A stretch of DNA of 64,000 nt from Coniferiporia sulphurascens (Eukaryota > Basidiomycota > Agaricomycetes > Hymenochaetales > Hymenochaetaceae): positions 434,001 through 498,000 of the forward strand of contig NBBA01000009.1 in NCBI GenBank assembly GCA_002794785.1, written 5' to 3'. Below the pieces are notes generated by a model that saw only the letters and a program-made list of their open reading frames with translations, was not told where the DNA came from and did not search any database. This document shows positions 38,212 to 48,730 of this stretch, piece by piece. Position 1 is the first letter of the stretch, and every line of letters begins with the position of its first letter. The position numbers were made by a program, and so were the translations under genes.

Positions 38212-39503
38212 ATGTCGCCTATCGACAAAGATGGCCAAGCAGAGCAAGGAAGCTCTCTTTATGCTGCCTTAGCGCGGAGCTTGACCAGGAGTGCTGCTCT
38301 TTACTTCTCAAGACCGGTCAGACTCTTTAGGCCAAACAAAGGTTCGTGATTCTTCTGCATCATGAGTACGGTTATCCGACTCCGCTTGTTCCTGTGTTTT
38401 CAAAGTTTCTGGGTGGATGTTCCTTCAAGGGCTTGCTTCGCAAAAAGGTGTCCCGCTTTCCCCGCAATTTGTTGGAAACCTAGTGAAGAAGCATGGCGTC
38501 AGTCCTCGGACTCCTATCTTTCCCGTAAGACTGCTAGGATAGCTGACGAAGACAGCTAGTTTTTCGTCCTTCCTCGACACTTTATCCCGCCATTGGCGGT
38601 GAATGCCGTTTTGGGGACTGTTCTCTGGTCGGCCTATTCGGAAACATCAGCTCTTCTAGAGGGGCCATTGACAAATCCTCTCTCCATTTCGCTAGTATCC
38701 GGGGCTGTCGCCGGAGGTGCCCAGGCAATTGTTGCTGCCCCTGCAGAGAATGTCAGGTTAGTTCTTGAAGGTGGTAGTGCCCATGCTGGATGGTCGTCTG
38801 CGTGGAAAGATGTTTTCTTGGGTACACAGCCCGACGGGAAGCCTTCAAAGGCGCAGAATCTCCGTGAAGCGCGACAGGTGCGCCAATGGATGAAAGAGGT
38901 CAGCGAAATGGCCGGACGAGGCTGGGATGGCTTTTCGTGGGGATTATGCAAAGATGTTTGGGGTAAGTAAGGTCATTACTATTTACTCGTCTGGACAATA
39001 AATTTACTCCAACTGATGTGGAAGGATTTGCGATTTTCTTCACCTTCTTTGAGCTCACAAGGCGGACATCTCTTTCTTTGAGGTCTAAATCCGCCCAAGT
39101 GGTAAGCGCACTCGAAGGCGAAAATGCAGAAAATTCTCATGTACCTCGCATTGTACACGGCACATCCCTAGTGTGTGGTGGGGTCCTGGCAGGACTGGCG
39201 TATGAGATGGCCACCAGACCTTTTGACGTAGCACGCCGAACCGTTTATGTACATCGAGCCCTAAAACCCTCAGAATTTACTGTGGTTGCGGCGTGTCAAG
39301 CACTGACGACAAAGGCCAGAGAAGATGGACTCATGTCATTTTTCCGCATCACTCTTGCACAAGATTCAACGAGCTCAACAGGCCCCTCAGCAAGTGTATT
39401 TCGCCGGCGTCTTCATTATGCCATGCGTGTTCTGGGTCGAGTGGGGCCTTGGGGTGCCGGCTTTCTGATATGGGAGGCTTTAGGACCTGGTCTCTCGCCT
39501 TGA
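38212..39503 (+). CDS. Mitochondrial carrier family protein
   Basis: Member of the SLC25-type inner-membrane carriers; substrate unknown. Exons 38212-38341, 38406-38524, 38560-38962 and 39025-39503 give 376 aa. The second intron is only 35 bp (GTAAGA...GCTAG) but is needed because the unspliced frame meets a stop. Two degenerate carrier signatures are visible: PAENVR (matching PxExxR) after a Gly/Ala-rich helix, and RPFDVARRTVY (matching PxDxxR) after AGLAYEMAT. Gly-rich helix faces such as SGAVAGGAQ fit the fold. The C-terminal repeat carries a long Ser/Arg loop. The sequence is divergent from the classic carriers, closest in style to the poorly characterised fungal members, so I give no substrate or symbol. 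Confidence 0.75.
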
Positions 39504-39781
39504 CATGTCCTAGTGGTTGACTAGAATGTAGATAGCCCTCATGATGCTGCAAAGAGTTGTGCAGCCCTGATCTTAGTTACAAGGTATATTTATCCGTTTA
39601 ATCTTGAGGCTATTGCAAGGCAGCTTCAGCTGTAAGAAATGCTGCAGACGCCACAAACGTGCCTTTTTGGGTGCATAGACAGAGTGGATGAACCTAGATC
39701 ATTCTAGTAGGCGGCACTTAGTGACGTCTACTTGGCCACAACTGCGCTGAAGGGCTTAATATTTCTCTACCAGACACCATC

Positions 39782-41209
39782 ATGCCAACCTGCACGTGGA
39801 ATGGCTGTAAGAAAGAGTACGCTCTGGATGAGAATATCGACGGTGCCTGTAGGTACCACCCGGGTGCACCGGTAAGTCACGTTAGCCTGCTGAATGCGAC
39901 GCGTTGAATGGACCAATGCTGCTCATTGTTCGAAGGTTTTTCACGAGGGACTCAAGTCTTGGTCGTGTTGCTCGGATGTGAACAAGCCCGAGCTTGACTT
40001 CGATGAATTCATGAAGATCGAGGTATGCTTTGTGTTCCACGCACTTAAGCATGTCGGTGAACCTCGACCGTGCGTAGGGGTGTCAAACGGGCGTGCACAC
40101 AACAGAAAGAATAGTTCAGCCAGAGAAGCTCAAGAGTCCAGCACCAGGGAGTCTCCAGGTGACACAAGCTAGTGACGGGAAAGAAACGTTCACTGCTGCG
40201 TCCGTCTCTTCTTTTTCGGCACTGCCGCCTGCGACCTCCAAGCCTTCAAAGCCAATACCCTTACCGGTAGAAGAAGAGGAAGATCTCAGTCAGCCCGTAA
40301 CTCCCGGAACGCGTTGCAAAAGAAATGGGTGTAACGTGGAGTTCATAAGCGACGAAGAAAGCAGGTTAGGTGGCGACGGCGACCACGCAGTCTGCACATA
40401 CCATCCGTCTTCTGTATGTTAAGATTATATTTACTTCATCTACGTTACCGTTTTGAATAGCGACAGCCCATTTTCCACGAAGGTAGCAAGGCAAGCAGTT
40501 ATTCTATGTGGTTCTACTCTATACTAACTCAATGGCACAGGGGTACCTTTGCTGCAAACGGAGGGTTTTAGAGTTTGACGAATTCCTTAAAATTGAGGGC
40601 TGCAAAAAGGGGAAGCATCTCTTCGTACCCAAGAAAGCGGACACTAATGTACGCTGCAATGAAATTATATTGCTACGATTTTCTTAATACTGCCTCACAT
40701 ATAGGTGGAAATCCAAACGACCTGTCGACTGGACCACTACCAGACCCCACAAAGCGTATGTGTATCCATTTTTGCTAAACAGGCGGACAAGACTCGAAGT
40801 GTAGTCAGCTTCACGGAGAATGAGGTGTGTTGCACTGTCGTGTCTCCATAACTTGATCTCACCACATGTTTGCAGGTACATCTTGACCTCTTTCTCCCGG
40901 ATTCTAAACGCTTTACTCGATCTTTGAGCCTTTTTGGCCCAATTATTCCCGAGGAGTCGAAGCACATGATTATGGGGACGAAGGTGAGGGGAAAATTGAA
41001 TGTTAAATGGCCATTCTCATTCTCCGATGAACGCCGTTTAGGTTGAACTGGATCTAAAGAAGAAAGATAATCGCAGTTGGAATTTGCTTGAGAAGACCGA
41101 TCAGGACCTTGGGGGATTCAGCTTAACGTTCGGCGTAGGCGGCCGAACAGGTACTATCGGAAGTCGAGCACCGCCTGTCCTGGCCGAGAACAACCCTCCA
41201 AAGGTATAA
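39782..41209 (+). CDS. CHORD-CS domain co-chaperone (CHORDC1/RAR1-like)
   Basis: HSP90/SGT1-interacting zinc protein. Eight exons (39782-39871, 39936-40022, 40078-40413, 40467-40490, 40541-40648, 40705-40824, 40876-40983, 41042-41209) give 346 aa. CHORD1 starts CTWNGCKKEY and continues FHEGLKSWSCC...DFDEFMKIEGC. A Ser/Pro/Glu-rich linker follows. CHORD2 starts CKRNGCNVEF and continues IFHEGSKGYLCCKRR...EFDEFLKIEGC. The C-terminal CS (p23-like) domain spans YQTPQSVCVSIFAK to WNLLEKTD. All paired Cys/His ligands are present. The fourth exon is just 24 nt, and the intron after it (40491-40540) starts with GC, not GT; the frame forces this. Domain order matches animal CHP-1/melusin-type and fungal CHORD proteins. 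High confidence. Confidence 0.93.
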
Positions 41210-41296
41210 GTAGGTAGCGCAAAGTCTTGAATAAACGTATGAGATGTGATTAGCAGCAATGTAGCATATGGTATAAGTGAGGTCTATAGTAATGCA

Positions 41297-44200
41297 TTAA
41301 AGCTGGCCTGGCTTTTCTATTTCTTGGTAGAACTGTAAGAGATCCCCACTACAAAGGTCATCAAAGTTGGCCAGTCTAATACCACATTCGAGCCCCTTTT
41401 TCACTTCCGCTACATCCCGTTTAAGAATTCGAAGCGCATTTAAGGTACCTATTGTGATAAAAGCTTAATTCTGAGAATGAAGCTCGGAGATTCGACACGT
41501 ACCTTCATGAATGTTGACGCCATTCCTTATTACCCTGACTTGTCTGTCCTTCTCAATTATGCCGTTCGAAACACGACACCCAGCCACTTTAACGATTGAG
41601 TTGCGCTTGCCATTGATATCGAATAATTGAAGCACGTTTGCTTCACCCGTAACACGCTTCTCGACAATTGGAGGCAGTAGTTTGACTACTTGTTCCTTCA
41701 CCTCATCAAGCACACCGTAGATAATTTTCGACGAGAAGATCGAAACATTGCTCTGAGCAGCCGCCTGGCCCGCCATGCGCGAAACGTTCACGGAAAAAGC
41801 GATGATCATGGCTAGCATAAGAGGAGTATAAGCTTCAGCAGGAAACACGGTATACCTCCCTACGTACCTTCTGCAGCTTTCGCCATCATGACATCCGATT
41901 CAGTAACATCACCAACACCGACGGAGATAACTTTAGTAACAGCCTCCTTATTTCCGATACTTTCCACTGATGCTGCAAGCGCCTCAATGCTCCCGCTGAC
42001 ATCGCCTTTAATTACAAGCCGAAGTTCTTTTGGCCCTGTGACCTTAGCGGACGCGTGCACCACTTCAGCAGTCTCATCTTCCAACCTTTTCTCGCGTTCC
42101 TCACGCTCTAGCTGACGCGAGGCGTTGATCGCCTCCGCATCATTGAGTGTGGACACTAGGCTTGCCTTGCGCAAGCGATTTTCGACAGCACGTTTTACAT
42201 CGTTCTCCTTACCCTGGAGGACTTCGTCCCCTGCCGAAGGAAGTTCCTTCCATCCAGACACTATAACTGCATTCCCTGGGTATGCAATCCTAGTGGTTTT
42301 CCCTGCGGAGTCGGCGAGTTGCCTTATCTTTGCAAAGGTTGTACCGCTGATGATGTATGAGGAAGGAGTGAGGTTCCCGCGCAGCAGAAGGACAGTCGCG
42401 GTGTTTCTGCAATAGTCGTCAGCCAATACACACATGAATAATCTGAAGGGCGAACCCGAATCCTTTCACGACTTTCGACTCTAGAACATATCCCTGGGCG
42501 GGACCGTCTCTTTCTGACCGTATTTCCTGCATTTCGGCAAGGAGCGAGATAGTCTCGACGAGCTGTTCGAGACCATGACCTGTTAAACCTGATACTTCGA
42601 CGGAAGGAATGTCTCCTCCCATCGCCTCCAGCTCCAAACCTTCTGCCCACAAAGCGTTCTGAACGTTTTCCTGTACCGAAGGTGTAAAGCAGAGGAGAAT
42701 GGTATCACTTCTAAAGGAAACTAACCACGTCTGCATCCGGTTTATCCACTTTATTGATCGCGACCACGACACCCACTTTTCCCCTGTCTTTCTTGATAAG
42801 ATCAATAACTTCTCTTGTCTGTGGCATGACACCATCGTCTGCTGCGACCACCAGGACTATTATGTCGGTCACTTGGGCTCCGCGAGCACGCATCGCCGAA
42901 AAAGCTGCGTGTCCGGGCGTATCAAGGAAAGTTATGGTGTTGGGGATATCTGAGGAAGTAGGTACACCGGGGACAGGTACAGAAAAAGCGCCAATATGCT
43001 GAGTGATTCCACCTACTTCGCCTTTTGCTACAGACGACGAGCGCAGTGTGTCTAGAAGAGTGGTTTTCCCGTGGTCCACATGGCCCATAATGGTGACTAC
43101 GGGTGGACGGCGAGGAAGTGAGGAATAATCCGAGTGCGGAGGTCTTTGTAGAGAATAAGACAAGGTTAAGTCGCCGTAGAATGGATGCTCACGATGCATG
43201 AATATCAAAAGCAGCTTCATCATCAACGACGGGATTTCTATTGAATTCCATCGCCAGAAGCGAAGCATCATCGGCGGAAAGCACTGGATAGAGGGGTGAG
43301 AGGCTGAAGAAGTAACAACTAATAAAATCGTACTATAATCGTATGACGACTGCTCCTCCATATCATTTCTCCGCATGCATTTCTGCAACACCTCTACATG
43401 GACAAAGACAAGAGGGTCACTAATCACCACGTAGAGGAATTACATAATACATACCTAGTCGTACACCCAATATACGGGAAAGATTCCCAACGGAAATGAT
43501 ACTCGGGATGGCGACGTCTAAGTTTACAGGTTGAATTTCCCTAACCTTTTTCTTATATCTTCTGGCAGCTTCCATTCGATCCTCATGTACTCTAGACTGC
43601 TTCGGAATTTCGACGTCCTGGCCTAGCCTGAGTCTCTCGACAACAGAACCGCGTAATTTGAAGCTGTCCCGCTGCCCGCGTCTAGATCTATCTTCTTTAC
43701 CTCTCGCTCCGTACTCATCCAATGAATTGACATTCCCAATGTAACGATTTGGCACTCGAGAAAACCGGTCTCCACTATCACGGAGTTCCTCCTCAATATC
43801 TGCCTGAAGAACATGCGCTAGGTCGCGATCCTTCGTCGCGACCTCCGGTTCACGAGATACGTCTTCTCCAAGACTCGGAAGACTCTGTTCTGCCAAGCCC
43901 AAGTGAGGAGCGGAATCTCTATCCAGGCTAGTATGAAACCGCGAAGCTTCCTCTTTCAGACCCTTCTGCGTGGCCTGGTCGGCGGACCGGGGAGTCTGAC
44001 GTGAATCTCTATCTTGTACCGCAGAGAGGCGTCGTCGGTCAAAGATTTTTGGCGGACGCGATCCAGATTGTGCGGAGTCGAAACTATGAAGGACAGATTT
44101 TCGAGGTGTTTCGCCGGCGGTCGAGCGCGCCCATTTGCCCATGCTCGAGCGGGAAGGCTCCGAGGACTGACGAGTCGGAGCGGGTGCAGGCGCCAACTGG

Positions 44201-44450
44201 GGCGGGCGGGCCCATTTTCCAAAGTTCGGCTTAAGCTGTTGCGAGGGTTTCGACGACTCCACTGGGCCTGCGGGAACCTTAGCCCATTTACTTAAATCCG
44301 GCTTGAGCAGTAGATGAGCATGGGATATGACGGAGTGAGACGGCGAAAGACACACACCAAAGGCTTTAAAGCCGACGCTGTTGCTACCGAGCGCGACAAA
44401 ACACGAGTCCGCAAGAAACGACGGACTTGTTTTGATTGTCTGCTATGCAT
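41297..44450 (-). CDS. IFM1: Mitochondrial translation initiation factor IF-2
   Basis: GTPase that brings initiator tRNA to the mitochondrial small subunit. Nine exons (44450-44358, 44301-43455, 43393-43334, 43283-43193, 43143-42726, 42670-42456, 42406-41868, 41811-41503, 41448-41297) give 907 aa. The start [20 protein letters not shown] is a strongly basic presequence. A ~280-aa charged region follows, in which a KWAK/R motif recurs three times (DLSKWAK, NFGKWAR, SMGKWAR). An IF2_N-like segment ([10 protein letters not shown]) precedes the G domain: G1 [10 protein letters not shown]3 DTPGHAAF, G4 NKVDKPDAD. Domains II-IV follow, with [26 protein letters not shown] and the C-terminal [16 protein letters not shown]. 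The long N-terminal extension is larger than in yeast Ifm1 (676 aa). A transposon end lies 186 bp upstream of the start codon. Very high confidence. Confidence 0.96.
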
Positions 44451-44636
44451 GCCGGTGTCGAATCTGCCTCACCAGGAGGTGAAGTTACCTGAGCACTGCA
44501 AGTGCTATTGCCCATGAATGTTTTCGGACAATGAAATTTCATCCGCACCCACCACGTAAGCTTACATTATTAAACCTTCGCCAAAAGTGGAATATACAGG
44601 AGAATACATTTGAGAGGATTGATTTTCGATCGTATA

Positions 44637-44663
44637 CAGTGTAGTCCGGCTCCTTTGCACACC
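44637..44663 (+). repeat. Left terminal inverted repeat
   Basis: Reads CAGTGTAGTCCGGCTCCTTT, then GCACACC. It matches the reverse complement of 51224-51250 except for position 13 (G versus C). TATA precedes it directly. Confidence 0.8.
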
Positions 44664-44850
44664 CAACCATATTTCATATTTTGACCCCACCCAACACATT
44701 TTTATATCTCAAAAAACTTATACACCCAAGGTAAGGTACACTCAGAATGCTCAGTAAAATACTTGATATGCTGCAAGCACTGGTTTTTTATTTTATTTTT
44801 TTAAATGCATTTCTATAGCATGTCATGACTATCTAGTACAAAATATGCTC

Positions 44851-44870
44851 CAGGGGCCTTTAGGCCCCTG
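44851..44870. repeat. Perfect 9-bp-arm palindrome
   Basis: CAGGGGCCT and AGGCCCCTG are separated by TT, inside the left arm of the TIR element. It could form a cruciform or RNA hairpin. There is no T-run after it, so I do not call it a terminator. Confidence 0.6.
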
Positions 44871-44962
44871 TATTTAGATGAGATGGTTGTTGTAATAAAG
44901 GGCTCAAAATAAAGGGATGCCATAAGCAGAGAGGGTGACTGGCACCTACAAAGGGGGACAGT

Positions 44963-44967
44963 GAAAA
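44963..44967. repeat. Target-site duplication of the copia element, left copy
   Basis: GAAAA directly precedes the left LTR and recurs directly after the right LTR at 50413-50417, the 5 bp duplication expected from copia integrase. Confidence 0.8.
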
Positions 44968-45228
44968 TCTTAAAATCTACGCACGTTGTGGTAGACGATG
45001 AGGTGCAGTGGTGAGACTCAGGCAAGGTGGGTTATCAGCGTAAACCGATGTATTACTAGGGCGAGACCAGCTCCCCTTATATACACGTTCCGTGGGCTAG
45101 TACTACTATAACTATCTAGCTCCTATATCGTATGGCGTTATCGTTGCGTTATCGTTCACTTAGTAAGGTGGTTGTTCATATGACCACATACTATATTTAT
45201 ATCGTTCGTTATATTTATTTATTTAATA
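44968..45228 (-). repeat. 3' LTR of the copia element
   Basis: 261 bp, reading on the plus strand from TCTTAAAATC to TTATTTAATA. Differs from the other LTR at three positions, each a CpG versus TpG/CpA change. The termini are TATTAAA/TTTAAGA in element orientation and lack the canonical TG...CA. Confidence 0.92.
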
Positions 45229-45237
45229 CTCCCCTTC
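45229..45237 (-). other. Polypurine tract
   Basis: GAAGGGGAG on the minus strand abuts the 3' LTR. This purine run is the expected primer for plus-strand DNA synthesis. It overlaps the stop codon region of the pol frame. Confidence 0.75.
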
Positions 45238-48200
45238 AAACTTTTACTAGGTGGAGTAGACTTGTAAAACGTTTGATTAATTCTATCGTTAGTGCTTTTG
45301 TCATAATATCAGCCTTTTGCTGTCCAGTTGGAATATATGAAACTGATATGGTTTCATTTTCAATATAATCTCGTAAAAAATCTTTTCGTATGTCAATATG
45401 TTTTGTTCGTTGCATATATTTTTGTTCTGTTGAGTTTACTATTGTTATGGCTGCTTGATTATCACATAATATTTTCATAGGTGTATCCAAGGTCTGCAGT
45501 ACCTCTTCAACCAGTCTTCGTAGCCATATAGCTTCTTTTACTCCATGAGTTAAAGCTTGTAATTCTGCTTCACATACTGATAATGACACTAATTCTTGTT
45601 TTTTACTTGACCAGGATGTCGTTGCATTTCCTATTTGGAATATATATCCTGATATAGCTTTATGTCCTTCTTGTGTCATTCCATCAGCGTCGGTATATCC
45701 GATTAACTCGATTGGTTCATTTCCTCCGAGTATTAACCAATAATCATTCGTTCCTTTTAAATATTTAAAACAGTGTTTTACTGCATTGTAATGTTCCATA
45801 CTAGGTTTATTTAAATGCCTAGCAAATTGACCTGTTGCGAATGATATGTCAGGTCTCGTACAATCCGCTGCATATCGTAATGCTCCAACCATGTTCATAT
45901 ATGGTATTTGGTTCATGAAGTTTAATTCTTCATTAGTTGGATTTTCGAGTGATTTTAACACTTGACCAGGTGTCATTGGTGTTCGTACCGTTGCAGCGTC
46001 TTTTAATTTATATTTTTCTATTATATTATCAATATAATGTTTTTGTCTTAATTTTATGATTCTTTCATCTCAGTTTCTTTCAATTTCAATACCGAGTAAC
46101 CAATGTATATCGTTTCCGTCAGTGAATTTTACATGTTTTCCAATTTCTTCTTTAAAGGCTTTTATTATTTTTAAATTTAAGCCACATATCGTTATGTCGT
46201 CAACATGTATGAAAAGTATTAGAATTGTTTTTTCTTTATCTTTTCTTAGGAATACTGCGTTATCTTGGACTGCTCTTGTTAGTCCTATTCCAATTAATAT
46301 TTCTGATAATTTTTTATACCATCGTCTGCCTGCTTGTTTTAATCCGTATAAGGCTTTGTTTAGTTTTAAAACTTGTCCAGGTTTTATTTTAATTAGATTT
46401 CCTGGTGGTGGTTTTATGTATATGTTTTCGTCTTTTTCTAATTCGCCATATAAATAAGCTGATTTTATATCGATTTGATGAATTTCGTAATTTTTTGTTG
46501 CGCTCCAACTTAATATTGTTCTTACTGTAGCTAATCGTGCTACTGGAGCGAATGTGTCGTTTGAGTAGTAGTCTATGCCTTCTTTCTGGGCAAATCCTTG
46601 AACTACTAATCTTGCTTTGTAACGTTCGATTTCTCCATTTGCTAGTCTTTTTGTTTTGTAAACAAATCTTGTTCCGATTATGTTTGCTTCTTTTGGTGGA
46701 TCAATGATTTTCCATGTAGATCTTTCGATTAACGTTTTTATTTCTTCTTTCATTGCCGAGATCCACTGATTTGCGTCAATTCTATTGATCGCTTGTTGGT
46801 ATGAATTCGGATCGCCTATTAATTCCGTATTGAATTGATTGAATTCCGTAAGATAAGCGACTGTATTTTGTTCGTCAAAATTTAGACCTAATGATTGTTT
46901 TGTTGGTTTAATATTTCTTATTGGTCTTTCATTTGTTAATTCTTTTATTTGTTCGTTTTGTTTTTCTGTTATATTCTCCCCTTCAATTTTAGATGGTGGA
47001 GAATCTAAAAATTGTAGATTTCGTTCGACTGATATTTTTCTATTATGATAGGTTCTATGACCTTTGCTTTCTTCGTCGAATCCTAACCATTGTGCATATA
47101 TTCCTTTTGGTTGTAATTTGTTTACGTCTTCTTGTTTTATTATGCAATATTGGCCGAATTCTTTTAAATCGTCTATGTTATAATTTTCGTTATATCGTTT
47201 GAAATATGGTGTTTTAAATTCAATAGCGCTCTTTGGCATTCTATTGTAGACGTAAGTACTGTATTTTACAGCTTCTCCCCATAGACTGGGTGGTAATTTT
47301 GCTTGTAGCAGATTTACTCGTGTATTGTTTAAAATCGTTTGATGTGATCGTTCTGCTACTCCGTTTTGTTGTGGCGTATCGTGAACAGTCAGCTTTCGTA
47401 TTGTTCCATTTTTTTCTAAATATTCAGTGAATTGTTTGCTTAAAAACACTGTGTCGTTATCGCTTTGTAATATTTTTATTTTTATATTAAATTGTGTATT
47501 GAGCATAGTAGCCCATGTCGTATAAGCATTTAAACCTTCATCTTTTGTTTTTAATAAAATCATTTTTATCCATCTTGTAGCGTCGTCTACAAGTGTTAAA
47601 AGATATTTATATCCTCCTATAGCATGTGTGGATGCTGGACCCCATATGTCCATATGTATGTGGTCGCCGAATTTTTCGGCTAATTTTGAAATACGTAATT
47701 TTGGAATTTGCATTCTTTTAATATTTGCTTCTATGCATATTGTGCATTGAGTTTCGTCGTAATTTGATATTTTTTGATTTGTAATTTGATCTTCTTGTAA
47801 TAATCGTTTTATGTAAGCATAACTTATATGCCCTAGTTTTTTGTGAAGTTCAAATAATGTTACATTTTTTGTAGCCACTTGTACATCATTGTTAAATATA
47901 CTATACAATCCATTTGTGTTTTTAATTTTTCTGCATAAAGATCCATTAGGATACTTTATTGTACATTCATTTTTTTTATAAATAAATTCGTAGCCGTCTT
48001 GACATAGAAGTCCTTGAGAGACTAATGTCATATTCATTTTAGGATTGTAGTATACGTTTGATAGTATTATGACACTTACCGAGTGTCCATTGGGGATGTA
48101 AAGCTTAAGATCCCCTACTATGTTTGCCATAAATGTTGTTTTATTTGCGGCCGTTATCGTGATTGTGTCAGTTTTATATGTGTTTCGTAATCGATTTAAG

Positions 48201-48730
48201 TATGGTGTTAAATGTATTGTTGCACCAGTATCGATTATATCCATTGAGGAATAAATATTGTTAGCAAATTTTTCTGTTGTTATAACGTTAATGCTTACGT
48301 TTAAATTATTGTCATCCACGTCTTCCATGGCGCTATCATAGTTTCCGATTTTGTCAAGGAAGTCGTTATACGAATAGATTGGGAATTCTCCCATGTCGAA
48401 ATCGTTATCGTCGACTTCGGTTATGAATGCTCCGATTTCGCCTTGGCCGATTACGGCGCTTAATTCTATTCGAGAGCTCGATGCGATGTTTGCTGCTGCT
48501 GCTGCTGCGGTATGTTTAGCCTGGGCCGCACTTGCCCCAGTCGTTGTTGGTGCCGCTGACGCACCCGTTTCCTTCCCTTTTCCTTTGTTGTTGTTCGCGT
48601 CCTCTTTTTTCTTCTGAGCTGCCTTCGTCCATTCCGTTTTTGGCGCCCAGCAATCTCGACTAAAGTGCCCTAGCTTGTTACAATTATAGCACTTAATAAC
48701 GTGTGATTGTTGGTTAGGGGAATATCCCCC
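45236..48730 (-). pseudogene. pol: copia pol region: nucleocapsid zinc knuckle, protease, integrase, reverse transcriptase, RNase H
   Basis: Continues the gag frame after a TGA at 48733-48731. It opens with a CCHC knuckle (CYNCNKLGHFSRDC), then the aspartic protease site IDTGATIHLTP, the integrase zinc region HKKLGHIS..CTIC and integrase core (DIWGP, SDNDTVF, TPQQNGVAERSHQ). RT follows with DIKSAYLYGEL, LYGLKQAGRRW and FIHVDD, and a second TGA (46072-46070) lies within RT, just after LLGIEIERN. RNase H has YTDADGM, CEAELQAL, CDNQAAI and KHIDI. All catalytic residues are present. Because of two stops I mark it pseudogene; the first could alternatively be a read-through codon between gag and pol. 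Confidence 0.9.

Noticed and set aside
40750..40790. A GTATGT...ACAG stretch of 27 nt inside the CHORD gene looks like an intron
   Set aside because: It is in frame and encodes conserved CS-domain residues (VCVSIFAKQ). At 27 nt it is too short to splice.
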